Source of the DNA: Flavilitoribacter nigricans DSM 23189 = NBRC 102662
GTDB taxonomy: Bacteria; Bacteroidota; Bacteroidia; Chitinophagales; Saprospiraceae
Direction: 5' to 3'
Assembly (NCBI RefSeq): GCF_002646595.1
Contig: NZ_PDUD01000003.1
Coordinates: forward strand, 48,154 to 112,153
Length of the DNA: 64,000 nt
The notes beneath the pieces are model-generated. The model searched no databases, was not told the origin of the DNA, and saw nothing but the letters and a program-made list of their open reading frames with translations. A program made the position numbers and the translations under genes. Shown in pieces: positions 35,115 to 43,723 of this stretch (position 1 is its first letter; each line of letters opens with the position of its first letter).

Positions 35115-35119
35115 TGCTT

Positions 35120-35467
35120 ATGAAAAGAGATCGTCTTGAAAAATCGAGTACCCAGATGAGACGAGGGGTGTTAGAGCTCTGCATTCTTTCCATCATTGCG
35201 GAGGGAGAAATTTATCCTTCCGACATCATTGATCGGCTCAAAGAATCGGAACTCATTGTGGTGGAGGGCACCCTCTACCCCTTGCTCAGCCGGCTGAAGA
35301 ATGCAGGATTACTGGCCTATACCTGGCGGGAGGCCGGTCAGGGACCACCCCGTAAGTATTATACACTTACGGAAGAGGGCCGGAATTTCCTAAAGGGCTT
35401 GCTTGGTGCCTGGAATGAATTGGTGCAAGCCGTTTCACACACTACTAAAAATATTGTTTCGCAATGA
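35120..35467 (+). CDS. PadR-family transcriptional regulator
   Basis: 115 residues from ATG at 35120; a GTG at 35081 is rejected because it lies upstream of the -7 box. Winged helix: MRRGVLELCILSIIAEGEIYPSDIIDRLKESELIVVEGTLYPLLSRLKNAGLLAYTW, then GPPRKYYTLTEEGRNFL, with the PRKYYxLTxxG hallmark of PadR. Its stop overlaps the ATG of the PspC gene by 4 bp (35464-35467). In Bacteroidota PadR is often encoded just ahead of PspC-domain membrane proteins and represses the pair until envelope or other stress releases it. Confidence 0.92.
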   Translation: MKRDRLEKSSTQMRRGVLELCILSIIAEGEIYPSDIIDRLKESELIVVEGTLYPLLSRLKNAGLLAYTWREAGQGPPRKYYTLTEEGRNFLKGLLGAWNELVQAVSHTTKNIVSQ

Positions 35468-37143
35468 ATAAAGTATTGCAGATCAATCTTGGGGGGTATC
35501 CCTTCACCATTGATGAGGACGCCTATAAACAGCTAGACGCCTACATAAAAAATATCCGCCAGCATTTTGCCGGTAAGGATGCCTACGAAGAAATCACCAC
35601 CGACATTGAAGCCAGGCTGGCTGAACTGTTTCAGCAACGTCTGGAAAATCGCCCGATTGTTAGTGTTAAAGATGTGGAAGATGTCATTGCCCGGATGGGT
35701 AGGCCCGAAGAATTCGGTGCCGACTCCATCGGGGATGACGATTCCACGGAAGAAAGCACCGGCGGTAGCAAAAGTGAATATAAAACCGGGAAACGCTTGT
35801 TCCGCAATCCGGATGAGACGGTAATTGCCGGGGTTTGCTCGGGTATTGCCGCCTATTTCGGTATTTCCGATCCCATCTGGGTGCGCCTGGCCTTTGTGCT
35901 GATAGCCCTATCCGGAGGTTTTGGAGTACCCATTTACCTGATCTTGTGGGCCATCGTGCCCAAAGCCGTAACCGCCAGCGATCGCCTGGCGATGCGCGGA
36001 GAACCCATCAACGTGTCCAATATCGGCAAGATCATTCAGGAAGAATTCGAGAACATCTCCAAAAAGGTATCCGAGTTCAGCGAGGAAATGACCAATAAAG
36101 ATAAGAAGGAGAAATTTTCAGCCGACCTGGATTACAAACTCGACTTCCGCATCAACCAGGCAGTTGACGGAATCGGAGACTTCCTTCGGAAAGCGTTTAA
36201 CAGCCTGGGCGCGATCTGGAAACCGATCCTGTTCATCATTGCCATTGTCCTGATCATCATGCTGTTGGCAGCATGGGTATCCGCCATATTTGCCGCATTT
36301 GTCAGCCCGCCGCTGGTCCAGCATTTTTTCCCGGAACATACCGGTATGGCCTCCATGGGTTTCATCAGTATGATGTTTGTTGTCGGTATTCCACTGCTGC
36401 TTACCGCCCTTGGTATCTTTCGGCTGGTATTCGGTACCCGCGTCAGTTCAGCCTGGCGGGTAAGTCTGGCGGTATTCTGGGCCATGAACCTGGGTTTCAT
36501 TTTCTTTCTGGGCAGCGCCGGCGTAGCTCAGTTTGCCGAAAAGGCCTCTACCGAGCACCGGCTTACGATGGATGAGTTTAACAGTGATACTATTAATCTG
36601 GAGATCATTGACAATACCGATAACCGCCGCGCCGTGTTTAGCTGGCTGGACGATGATGATATCATCCTGCCTCCGGTTGAAACTACCGTGAAGATCAGAA
36701 AATCCGAAGACGAGAAATTCTACATCGACCAGGAAGTCAGTTCGCTGGGTAGTAATTATCAGGAAGCCAGCGAATTGCTTGACGGCATCGAGCTGCCTTT
36801 TGAGCTGGAAGGCAATACCCTGAAGCTGAAAAACTGGATCTCGGTAAAAGAAGGTAGCAAATGGCGCAACCAAAAGGTCGATCTGACGATCTACGTCCCG
36901 GAGGGTAAATACCTGCACGCACTGCCCTGGCCACATACCAACAGTCTGCGCATCAGCGGGTACTACGAAGATCGCAATACCACCCTCTACAGCTTTATCC
37001 GGGAGAGTAAAGTATGGCAGATGAAAGCCGACGGACTCGCCTGCACCGATTGCTTCCAGGAACAGGAAAAGGAAGAGGAAAAAGAACTAGAAGAAAAAAT
37101 CCTGAAAGAAGAGGAAGAGAAACTATCGATGATCGAAGAATAA
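35464..37143 (+). CDS. PspC-domain membrane stress protein
   Basis: 559 residues. A cytoplasmic N-terminal region (LGGYPFTIDEDAYKQLDAYI, GRPEEFG) is followed by a PspC domain (about 118-176; FRNPDETVIAGVCSGIAAYFGISDPIWVRLAFVLIAL and VPIYLILWAIVP), then three further hydrophobic helices (about 255-285, 296-322, 330-358). A long polar, probably periplasmic beta domain (370-535) resembles those of other PspC-like proteins, ending in a Glu/Lys-rich tail. PspC senses or transmits membrane stress. Coupled by overlap to padR. Confidence 0.88.
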   Translation: MNKVLQINLGGYPFTIDEDAYKQLDAYIKNIRQHFAGKDAYEEITTDIEARLAELFQQRLENRPIVSVKDVEDVIARMGRPEEFGADSIGDDDSTEESTGGSKSEYKTGKRLFRNPDETVIAGVCSGIAAYFGISDPIWVRLAFVLIALSGGFGVPIYLILWAIVPKAVTASDRLAMRGEPINVSNIGKIIQEEFENISKKVSEFSEEMTNKDKKEKFSADLDYKLDFRINQAVDGIGDFLRKAFNSLGAIWKPILFIIAIVLIIMLLAAWVSAIFAAFVSPPLVQHFFPEHTGMASMGFISMMFVVGIPLLLTALGIFRLVFGTRVSSAWRVSLAVFWAMNLGFIFFLGSAGVAQFAEKASTEHRLTMDEFNSDTINLEIIDNTDNRRAVFSWLDDDDIILPPVETTVKIRKSEDEKFYIDQEVSSLGSNYQEASELLDGIELPFELEGNTLKLKNWISVKEGSKWRNQKVDLTIYVPEGKYLHALPWPHTNSLRISGYYEDRNTTLYSFIRESKVWQMKADGLACTDCFQEQEKEEEKELEEKILKEEEEKLSMIEE

Positions 37144-37187
37144 AGGACCGCCGGTCCACTGAGCGCTTGTCATGAAAACCTTATGTG

Positions 37188-37250
37188 ATGATCAATTATT
37201 TACTGATACTCATTAAGTTGCTGTATTACCTGGGCTTCTGGCTCGTTTAA
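37188..37250 (+). CDS. Possible 20-residue hydrophobic peptide
   Basis: ATG at 37188 opens a 20-codon frame ending TAA at 37248-37250: MINYLLILIKLLYYLGFWLV, a single hydrophobic segment with one Lys. It lies 45 bp after pspC, before the hairpin at 37292. A membrane micropeptide of the PspC operon is possible; it may equally be chance. Confidence 0.25.
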   Translation: MINYLLILIKLLYYLGFWLV

Positions 37251-37291
37251 ACACAGCATTCAACAAGAACTTCTTAAGCATCCTCACCTCA

Positions 37292-37357
37292 TTTCTATCC
37301 GATTGCTCCATCGGCCGGACTAATTCTGATCCCGGTCGATAGAGCAACGGATAGAAG
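37292..37357 (+). terminator. Long imperfect hairpin after the padR-pspC region
   Basis: Arms 37292-37318 and 37331-37357, about 27 nt each with four mismatches or bulges. It separates pspC from the NTF2-like pair. Confidence 0.6.
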
Positions 37358-37402
37358 CATTTTAGCCCCTGCCCCTATTTTATCATTATCTAAATTCTAA
37401 AG

Positions 37403-37882
37403 ATGAAATTTACCAAGTATTTGATACTGGTTGCCGTTCTGGCAACCCTGGGGCTGAGTACGCCCCTTTCTGCCCAGGATGCGTCCGAATCCGGGCAAAC
37501 CAAGCTCGAGCAGGAAATACTCCGCATGGACAGCCTCCTTTTTACGGCTTTCAATAACCGGGACCAGGAAACTCTGGGCGTTCTGTTTTCCAAGGATCTG
37601 GAGTTCTATCACGATCAGGGCGGCCTGGCGAACTACGAACAAAATATGCAGGCGACCGAACAACTTTTTAATCGTGATTATATCCTGCATCGCGAGCTGC
37701 TTCCCGGCACCACGGAGATCCATCCGATCCGGGATTATGGCGCCGTTCAGATCGGCAGGCACGAATTCTGCCACGAAGAGAACGGCAAAATGGATTGCGG
37801 CACGTTCAAATTCATCCATATCTGGAAACGCCTGGAAGATGGGAAATGGGAATTGACGCGGGTGATCAGTTACGATCATTAG
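37403..37882 (+). CDS. Exported DUF4440/NTF2-like protein, first paralogue
   Basis: 159 residues. Signal peptide (YLILVAVLATLGLSTPLSAQ) then one NTF2-like cone: LRMDSLLFTAFNNRDQETLGVLFSKDLEFYHDQGGLANYEQNM, ending WKRLEDGKWELTRVISYDH. The DLEFYHD-GG motif and YDH end are shared with the next gene, its tandem paralogue 60 bp downstream. Folds of this type bind or turn over small ligands; no catalytic residues can be assigned. DUF4440 members are common in Bacteroidota secretomes. Confidence 0.82.
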   Translation: MKFTKYLILVAVLATLGLSTPLSAQDASESGQTKLEQEILRMDSLLFTAFNNRDQETLGVLFSKDLEFYHDQGGLANYEQNMQATEQLFNRDYILHRELLPGTTEIHPIRDYGAVQIGRHEFCHEENGKMDCGTFKFIHIWKRLEDGKWELTRVISYDH

Positions 37883-37942
37883 CCACCTCTGACGAAACTA
37901 CCCCGCTACATCCTTTTCAACAACTATTATACGAAGCAAAAC

Positions 37943-38740
37943 ATGAAGACACCCACGCTCTTACGATTCACCGGGCTCCTGATTTTTATTGGAATAGTCA
38001 TTGGTACTGAACTGCCGGCCCAATCCTCTGCGGACACCGCCGCTCCTGATGACTTGTCGCAGCAGGTACTGCTGGCCGATAGCCTTTTCTGGGATTCCTA
38101 CAACCACTGTGATCTCACGAAAATGATTACGTTTTTTACCGAGGATCTGGAATTCTACCACGATAAAGGAGGCCTCACCAGATCCCGGTCCGACTTTATC
38201 AAATCTATGGAAACTGGTCTGTGCGCCAACGAGCATTATCGGATGCGAAGAGAAGCAGTTGCCGGTAGTGTGCAGGTCTATCCACTCAATAATTACGGAG
38301 CGATCATCACCGGCGAGCATCTGTTTTACGTACAGGAGAAGGACCAGGCGGAAAGGCTGGACGGTTCGGCCAAATTCACGCATGTATGGGAATACAAGGA
38401 CGATACCTGGAGGATGTCCCGCGTATTGAGCTATGACCATCAGCCGGCGGGATACGTCAGTACCCGACAGGAGATCTCCCTTTCCGAGGCGGTACTGGAT
38501 CAGTATACGGGCACTTACCAGTCCGCGCAGATCGGTCCTGTGGTTATCGGCCGTGATGACAGCACTTTACTCCTGCAGGCCGGCAAGATGAAGATCGCTC
38601 TTTACCCCGAAACGCAAAATTCATTTTTTGCCAAAGAGCGTGACCTGCGCTTCGAATTCATCAAAATTGATGATAAAGTACTGAAAATGAATATTTCCGA
38701 AAACGGATCGGTGGTTGACGAAGCTAAAAGATCCGAATAA
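37943..38740 (+). CDS. Exported DUF4440/NTF2-like protein with extra C-terminal domain
   Basis: 265 residues. A signal peptide (LLIFIGIVIGTELPAQ) precedes an NTF2-like domain matching its neighbour (LADSLFWDSYNHCDLTKMITFFTEDLEFYHDKGGL ... RMSRVLSYDHQP). About 90 residues are added (SEAVLDQYTGTYQSAQIGPVVIGRDDSTLLLQAGKM), resembling the DUF3471 domain seen after beta-lactamase-like proteins. Probably arose by duplication of the 37403 gene or its ancestor and gain of this tail. Likely cotranscribed. Confidence 0.8.
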   Translation: MKTPTLLRFTGLLIFIGIVIGTELPAQSSADTAAPDDLSQQVLLADSLFWDSYNHCDLTKMITFFTEDLEFYHDKGGLTRSRSDFIKSMETGLCANEHYRMRREAVAGSVQVYPLNNYGAIITGEHLFYVQEKDQAERLDGSAKFTHVWEYKDDTWRMSRVLSYDHQPAGYVSTRQEISLSEAVLDQYTGTYQSAQIGPVVIGRDDSTLLLQAGKMKIALYPETQNSFFAKERDLRFEFIKIDDKVLKMNISENGSVVDEAKRSE

Positions 38741-38778
38741 ATCCGACGCTCTCACCCAATCACACCTTCCCTAAAACA

Positions 38779-38818
38779 GGTATCCCGAATTTCAACCTAA
38801 GCCGAAATTCGGGATACC
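38779..38818. terminator. Perfect 15-bp hairpin between convergent genes
   Basis: GGTATCCCGAATTTC (38779-38793) and GAAATTCGGGATACC (38804-38818). On the minus strand it is followed by TGTTTTAG and can end rho transcripts. Confidence 0.75.
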
Positions 38819-38833
38819 TCCTGTTTATCTTCG

Positions 38834-38871
38834 CGGAGCCATCGTCAACACGGTGGCTCCGTTTGTTTTAT
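38834..38871 (+). terminator. Hairpin with T-rich tail
   Basis: CGGAGCCA (38834-38841) and TGGCTCCG (38854-38861), then TTTGTTTTAT; ends the NTF2-like operon just before the rho stop. Confidence 0.7.
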
Positions 38872-38875
38872 CATT

Positions 38876-40555
38876 CTATCCGTTCATAGAAGTGAGGAAC
38901 TCCTCATTACTACTCGTATTGATCATGTGCTTCCGCAGGAACTCCATTGCTTCGTCCGGCTTCATATCGGCCAAGTGGTTGCGTAGGATGAACATGCGCT
39001 GCAGCGTATCTTTATCAAGCAGCAGGTCTTCGCGACGGGTGCTGGATTTGGTAAGGTCCACAGAAGGATAGAGACGCTTGTTGGCGAGGCTCCGATCCAA
39101 TTGCAGCTCCATGTTACCGGTACCTTTGAATTCTTCGAAGATCACACCGTCCATCTTAGATCCGGTATCGATCAGGGCCGTAGCCAGGATCGTCAGTGAG
39201 CCGCCGTCCTCAATGTTACGGGCGGCACCGAAGAATTTCTTAGGCTTATGCAGTGCGTTGGCTTCTACACCACCGGAGAGTACCTTACCGCTGGCCGGCG
39301 CAACTGTGTTATATGCACGCGCGAGACGGGTAATGGAATCCAGCAGGATCACTACATCGTGTCCGCTCTCTACCAGGCGTTTCGCCTTTTCGAGTACGAT
39401 ACCCGCTACCCGAACGTGATTGTCGGCGGGTTCGTCGAAAGTAGAAGCGATCACCTCCGCGTGCACACTGCGTTTCATATCCGTCACCTCTTCCGGGCGC
39501 TCATCGATCAACAGAACGATCAGGTAGGCCTCCGGGTGGTTTTTGGCGATGGCGTTGGCCACATCCTTCAACAACCAGGTCTTACCGGTTTTCGGCTGGG
39601 CAACGATCAAACCACGCTGACCTTTACCGATCGGTGTGAACAGGTCAATGATCCGGGCGCTGAAATCACGGCCGGTCGGAGAACTGCTCAGGTTGAATTT
39701 TTCCTGTGGGAACAGCGGTGTCAGGTAATCGAACGGTACGCGATCCCGCAATTGCTGGGGTTCCAGACCGTTGATCCGGGAAACGCGCAACAGTGCGAAG
39801 TATTTCTCTCCTTCTTTCGGAGGGCGGATCGCACCGCGCACCGTATCACCGGTACGCAGGCCAAACAACTTGATCTGTGAAGGTGAAACGTAGATATCAT
39901 CCGGAGACGTGAGGTAGTTGTAATCGGCAGAACGCAGGAAACCGTAACCGTCGGGCATCATTTCGAGAATTCCTTCTCCTTCGATGATACCGTCCAGTTC
40001 AATGTCGAACTTATCGCCCTGATTTTCTTCGCGGGAGCGGCGGCGGGTTTCTTTCCCACTGTCTGCCTGCTCATCAGAACCTTCTGAAGAAGTCTGGCGC
40101 CCGGTGTTTTCGGGCTCATCTTCCGGCCGGCGGCGACGGCGACGGCTATCGTCCCGGTCTCCGCGGTCGCTTCTGTCTCCGCGATCACTGCGGCCTCCGC
40201 GTTCGGAGTGTCCATTTTCTTTGGCTTCATCACGGGAAGATCGGGAGCGGCGCCGGCGAACCGGTCGTTCGCGCTCTTTATTTTTTTCTTCACTGGAGTC
40301 GTCGTCAGAGTCATCATCGGACTCTTCTTCACTGGTATTTTTGGGAGATGGCGATGCTTTATCGTTATCTTTATCTGCTTTAGCATTTTCCTTGGCTTTG
40401 TTGTCGCCGCTGGACTCTACTACAGCCTGCTGATCCAAAATCTTGTGAATTAGTTCTTGTTTGTTCAATCGCTTGTAACCAGTCAGGCCTAAATTTTCGG
40501 CTAGGTCACGCAGCTCTGGTACAAGCATATCGTTCAACTGCAATATATCGAACAT
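38876..40555 (-). CDS. rho: Transcription termination factor Rho with charged insertion
   Basis: 559 residues against about 420 in E. coli. N-terminal helical domain (residues 1-48, [23 protein letters not shown]) then an acidic and Arg-rich low-complexity insertion (about 50-185), as in many Bacteroidota. RNA-binding fold ([17 protein letters not shown], about 190-260), RecA-like motor with Walker [12 protein letters not shown] near 318, [16 protein letters not shown] and [13 protein letters not shown]. It terminates transcription by translocating along C-rich RNA. A -7 box at 40790-40797 implies a leader of about 230 nt, long enough for autoregulation. Confidence 0.97.
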   Translation of the reverse strand: MFDILQLNDMLVPELRDLAENLGLTGYKRLNKQELIHKILDQQAVVESSGDNKAKENAKADKDNDKASPSPKNTSEEESDDDSDDDSSEEKNKERERPVRRRRSRSSRDEAKENGHSERGGRSDRGDRSDRGDRDDSRRRRRRPEDEPENTGRQTSSEGSDEQADSGKETRRRSREENQGDKFDIELDGIIEGEGILEMMPDGYGFLRSADYNYLTSPDDIYVSPSQIKLFGLRTGDTVRGAIRPPKEGEKYFALLRVSRINGLEPQQLRDRVPFDYLTPLFPQEKFNLSSSPTGRDFSARIIDLFTPIGKGQRGLIVAQPKTGKTWLLKDVANAIAKNHPEAYLIVLLIDERPEEVTDMKRSVHAEVIASTFDEPADNHVRVAGIVLEKAKRLVESGHDVVILLDSITRLARAYNTVAPASGKVLSGGVEANALHKPKKFFGAARNIEDGGSLTILATALIDTGSKMDGVIFEEFKGTGNMELQLDRSLANKRLYPSVDLTKSSTRREDLLLDKDTLQRMFILRNHLADMKPDEAMEFLRKHMINTSSNEEFLTSMNG

Positions 40556-40789
40556 ATAGCGTAAGTGTTACTTAAGGATTTTTTATAGAAATGTTGGGTA
40601 TTAGTAAAGTAATGTGAGAATTTATCTTAATGAATGAGTAAAAGTGGAAACAATGGTCTCGGTTTGTGGAAAAAAGCTCGTGGAGGTTCCGCAAATACCA
40701 CACATCGAATTGATATGCTCCGCAAAATCAGCCAACTCTTATCACTTCTGATTCGGAAAATACAGGAGTTGAGGGATCAACAACTTTGC

Positions 40790-40797
40790 CAAACTTA
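40790..40797 (-). promoter_or_regulatory. -7 element TAAGTTTG of rho
   Basis: Consensus TAnnTTTG on the minus strand 235 bp before rho; no TTG at the usual -33 spacing. Confidence 0.4.
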
Positions 40798-40877
40798 ATA
40801 GTGATTGCGTAAGAAGTGGGGTGCTGTTGGTGCATCTGTCAACGCAAATTTACATTTAATTTTTGTATTTCAAATAC

Positions 40878-40885
40878 TATCTTTG
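40878..40885 (+). promoter_or_regulatory. -7 element TATCTTTG of serS
   Basis: Exact consensus 25 bp before the serS ATG. The -33 region is AT-rich without a TTG at 19-23 nt. Confidence 0.55.
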
Positions 40886-40909
40886 CAAAAATTTAAATAA
40901 CGAACCTTT

Positions 40910-42187
40910 ATGTTGGAACTTAACGCGATCCGAGCGGAACCCGAAAGACTGATCGAAGGATTAAAAAAACGCAATTTTCAGGAAGAGGAACTGAGCATTG
41001 TAAATCAAATCATTGCGCTTGATGACCAGCGGAAATCCACCCAAACGGATCTGGATCAGACACTGGCCGAACGCAATCGGCTATCCAAGGAGATCGGTGA
41101 TCTGTTCAAACAAAACAAGCGAGAGGAAGCCGAGAGCATGCGGGCGCAAGTCGGCGAGCTGAAGGAGCAGGCATCCGAGATGGAGGACCAACTGAAAAAT
41201 ATTCAATCCGAACTTACCGAACTTTTATATACCGTTCCCAACATCCCTCATCCATCTGTTCCATCCGGTAATACCGATGATGACAATGAGGTCTTTAAGG
41301 CCTGGAGCGGCGAACTTCCCGAATTGGGCGATGACGCCAAACCCCACTGGGAACTGGCAAAAGACTACGGGATCTTTGACCTGGAACTGGGGGTAAAGAT
41401 CACCGGTGCCGGATTTCCCGTGTACCGGGGTAAAGGGGCGAAGCTGCAAAGAGCGCTGATCTCCTTCTTCCTGGACGAAGCCACGGAAGCCGGTTATGAC
41501 GAAGTCATTCCGCCCCTGCTGGTGAACGAAAATACCGCCCGTGCCACCGGTCAGTTGCCGGACAAGGAAGGGCAGATGTACTACGTAAATGAGGACAATC
41601 TCTACCTCATTCCCACGGCTGAAGTACCCGTTACCAATATCTATCGTGATGTAATTTTGGAAGAAGATGATTTCCCCATCAAACTCACAGGCTATACCCC
41701 TTGTTTTAGACGAGAAGCAGGTTCTTACGGCGCACACGTGCGCGGCCTGAACCGGGTGCACCAGTTCGATAAGGTAGAGATCGTGCGCATTGAACATCCG
41801 GACCGTTCCTACGACAGCCTCATGGAAATGTTGGGCCACGTGGAACGAATACTGGAAAAGCTCGAACTGCCTTACCGGATCCTGCGCCTTTGCGGAGGTG
41901 ATCTTGGTTTTACATCAGCGCTTACGTTTGACTTTGAAGTCTATTCCGCCGCTCAGAAGCGGTGGCTGGAAGTAAGCTCCGTGTCTAACTTTGAGACCTA
42001 CCAGGCCAACCGGCTCAAATTGCGTTACCGTTCTGAAAACGGCAACCGACTGGCTCATACCCTCAATGGTAGTGCGTTGGCGCTGGCCCGGATCGTAGCG
42101 GCCCTGATCGAGAACAACCAAACTCCGGAGGGAATTGTTATACCGGAAAAGCTGCGTTCTTATACCGGCTTTTCTGTACTGAGCTAA
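40910..42187 (+). CDS. serS: Seryl-tRNA synthetase
   Basis: 425 residues. The N-terminal coiled-coil arm (about 30-105, KEQASEMEDQLKNIQSEL) contacts the tRNA-Ser variable arm. The class II core has TAEVPVTNIYRD, motif 2 FRREAGSYGAHVRGLNRVHQF and motif 3 LNGSALALARIVAALIEN. It charges tRNA-Ser with serine. Single gene with its own promoter; 58 bp to the next gene. Confidence 0.97.
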   Translation: MLELNAIRAEPERLIEGLKKRNFQEEELSIVNQIIALDDQRKSTQTDLDQTLAERNRLSKEIGDLFKQNKREEAESMRAQVGELKEQASEMEDQLKNIQSELTELLYTVPNIPHPSVPSGNTDDDNEVFKAWSGELPELGDDAKPHWELAKDYGIFDLELGVKITGAGFPVYRGKGAKLQRALISFFLDEATEAGYDEVIPPLLVNENTARATGQLPDKEGQMYYVNEDNLYLIPTAEVPVTNIYRDVILEEDDFPIKLTGYTPCFRREAGSYGAHVRGLNRVHQFDKVEIVRIEHPDRSYDSLMEMLGHVERILEKLELPYRILRLCGGDLGFTSALTFDFEVYSAAQKRWLEVSSVSNFETYQANRLKLRYRSENGNRLAHTLNGSALALARIVAALIENNQTPEGIVIPEKLRSYTGFSVLS

Positions 42188-42245
42188 AGGACGGACAGTT
42201 ACCGTAGCGCGATTTTTTCGTCATAAACCAAAACACTTAATCAAT

Positions 42246-42947
42246 ATGTTTAGTGGTCCCTATATGATCTATATCGTGCTCACCGGTATCTTTTCGTTGA
42301 TCGGTGCGGCTGTAAGCAATCGCCTACGCAGTAAATTTGCCCATTACAGCAAGATCCCGCTCAGTAACGGGATGAGTGGTCGGGATGTGGCCCAGGCTAT
42401 GTTGGATGCCTACGGTATCGGCGACGTCCAGATCACCCAGGGGCAGGGCTTTTTAACGGATCATTACAATCCATTGAAAAAGACCGTCACCTTGAGCCCG
42501 GAAGTGTACAACGGCCGGAACATCTCGGCAGCAGCCGTAGCGGCACACGAATGCGGTCACGCCGTTCAGCACGCCAAGTCCTATGCCTGGCTGAAATTGC
42601 GTTCGGCTATTGTGCCCGTCGTGCAATTTGCGGCCCGTGCCCAGCAGGTATTGTTGCTATTTGCTATCGGTTCTATTTCAATGGGCGGAGGCCAGACCCT
42701 GCTGCTGATCACTATTGCCGCATTTGCCATTACCACGGCCTTTAGTTTGATCACCTTACCCGTAGAATTCGACGCCAGTAAACGCGCGCTGGCCTGGCTG
42801 GAAAGTTCCAATATAACCCGTGGGGCCGAACAGGAAGGTGCCAAGGATGCACTATGGTGGGCCGCTATGACCTATGTGGTAGCTGCTTTATCCTCACTGG
42901 TGATCCTGATCTGGCTGATCCTTAGGTATATGGGAAGCCGTGATTAA
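42246..42947 (+). CDS. Membrane zinc metallopeptidase (YugP family)
   Basis: 233 residues with an N-terminal membrane helix and two to three more in the second half. Zinc site AAHECGHAVQHA (HExxH) near residue 100, followed by the LPVEFDASKRALAWLE motif, all hallmarks of the YugP/DUF-type neutral zinc metallopeptidases. It probably digests membrane proteins from the cytoplasmic face; substrates unknown. It sits between serS and frr, about 60-70 bp from each. Confidence 0.88.
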   Translation: MFSGPYMIYIVLTGIFSLIGAAVSNRLRSKFAHYSKIPLSNGMSGRDVAQAMLDAYGIGDVQITQGQGFLTDHYNPLKKTVTLSPEVYNGRNISAAAVAAHECGHAVQHAKSYAWLKLRSAIVPVVQFAARAQQVLLLFAIGSISMGGGQTLLLITIAAFAITTAFSLITLPVEFDASKRALAWLESSNITRGAEQEGAKDALWWAAMTYVVAALSSLVILIWLILRYMGSRD

Positions 42948-43016
42948 TGATAGATTTGCATAATCTGTAGAAATTGCGAATCTTTATGATAAGAATAGAT
43001 TTAAAATTCAGATAAA

Positions 43017-43580
43017 ATGGAAGAAGACGTTAGTTTAATTGTCGGCATGACCGAAGAGAACATGAAGGAATCTCTTGAGCACCTGCAAAAAGAGTTAGTG
43101 AGAGTGCGTACCGGCCGGGCATCAACCGCCATGCTCGATGGTGTTTTGGTGAATTACTACGGTAATCCTACTCCGCTGAAACAGGTAGCCAATGTCAATA
43201 CTTCGGATGCCAGAACTATCGAGATCAAGCCCTGGGAAAAGTCAATGGTCGGTCCTATCGAAAGGGCGATCTTCGAAGCAAATTTTGGGATTACACCCCA
43301 GAACGACGGTGAACTGATACGTTTGATCATCCCACCCCTAACCGAGGAACGCCGTCGCGACCTCGTCAAGCAGGTAAAAGGCCTCGGGGAAGATGCCAAA
43401 ATTAGTATCCGCAACGCTCGCCGGGATGCGATGAACGACATCCGGAAAGAAGTGAAAAACGGATATCCGGAAGATGCCGGAAAGCGAAAAGAAGATGAGA
43501 TCCAGGATCTGACCAATACCTACACCAACAAGGTGGATAAGATGCTGGAGGTAAAAGAACAGGACATCATGACGATATAA
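43017..43580 (+). CDS. frr: Ribosome recycling factor
   Basis: 187 residues, expected size. Conserved regions: LQKELVRVRTGRASTAMLDGVLVNYYGNPTPLKQVANV, IEIKPWEKSMVGPIERAI, GELIRLIIPPLTEERRRDLVKQVK and ISIRNARRDAMNDIRK. With EF-G it splits post-termination ribosomes. A strong terminator follows. Confidence 0.97.
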   Translation: MEEDVSLIVGMTEENMKESLEHLQKELVRVRTGRASTAMLDGVLVNYYGNPTPLKQVANVNTSDARTIEIKPWEKSMVGPIERAIFEANFGITPQNDGELIRLIIPPLTEERRRDLVKQVKGLGEDAKISIRNARRDAMNDIRKEVKNGYPEDAGKRKEDEIQDLTNTYTNKVDKMLEVKEQDIMTI

Positions 43581-43602
43581 ACTCTTTTGTAAAAGAGGAA
43601 GA

Positions 43603-43637
43603 GCCATTGCATAATTACCATTTGCAATGGCTTTTTT
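43603..43637 (+). terminator. Rho-independent terminator of frr
   Basis: GCCATTGCA (43603-43611) pairs with TGCAATGGC (43623-43631), then TTTTTT. A second small stem CTCTTTT/AAAAGAG lies at 43582-43597. Confidence 0.92.
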
Positions 43638-43723
43638 ATTTCCCCTTCCTGGCTCAGTGCCAAGCTTTTAGCCGATAATAACTGCTCCGCTGGTGTTGAA
43701 GAATTCGAGCAGCATTTCTCTCT

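Larger units (their letters stand above)
40556..40909. other. Divergent rho/serS intergenic region
   Basis: AT-rich, no gene. It holds the rho leader and -7 element and the serS -7 element. I find no strong palindrome in the rho leader. Confidence 0.5.
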
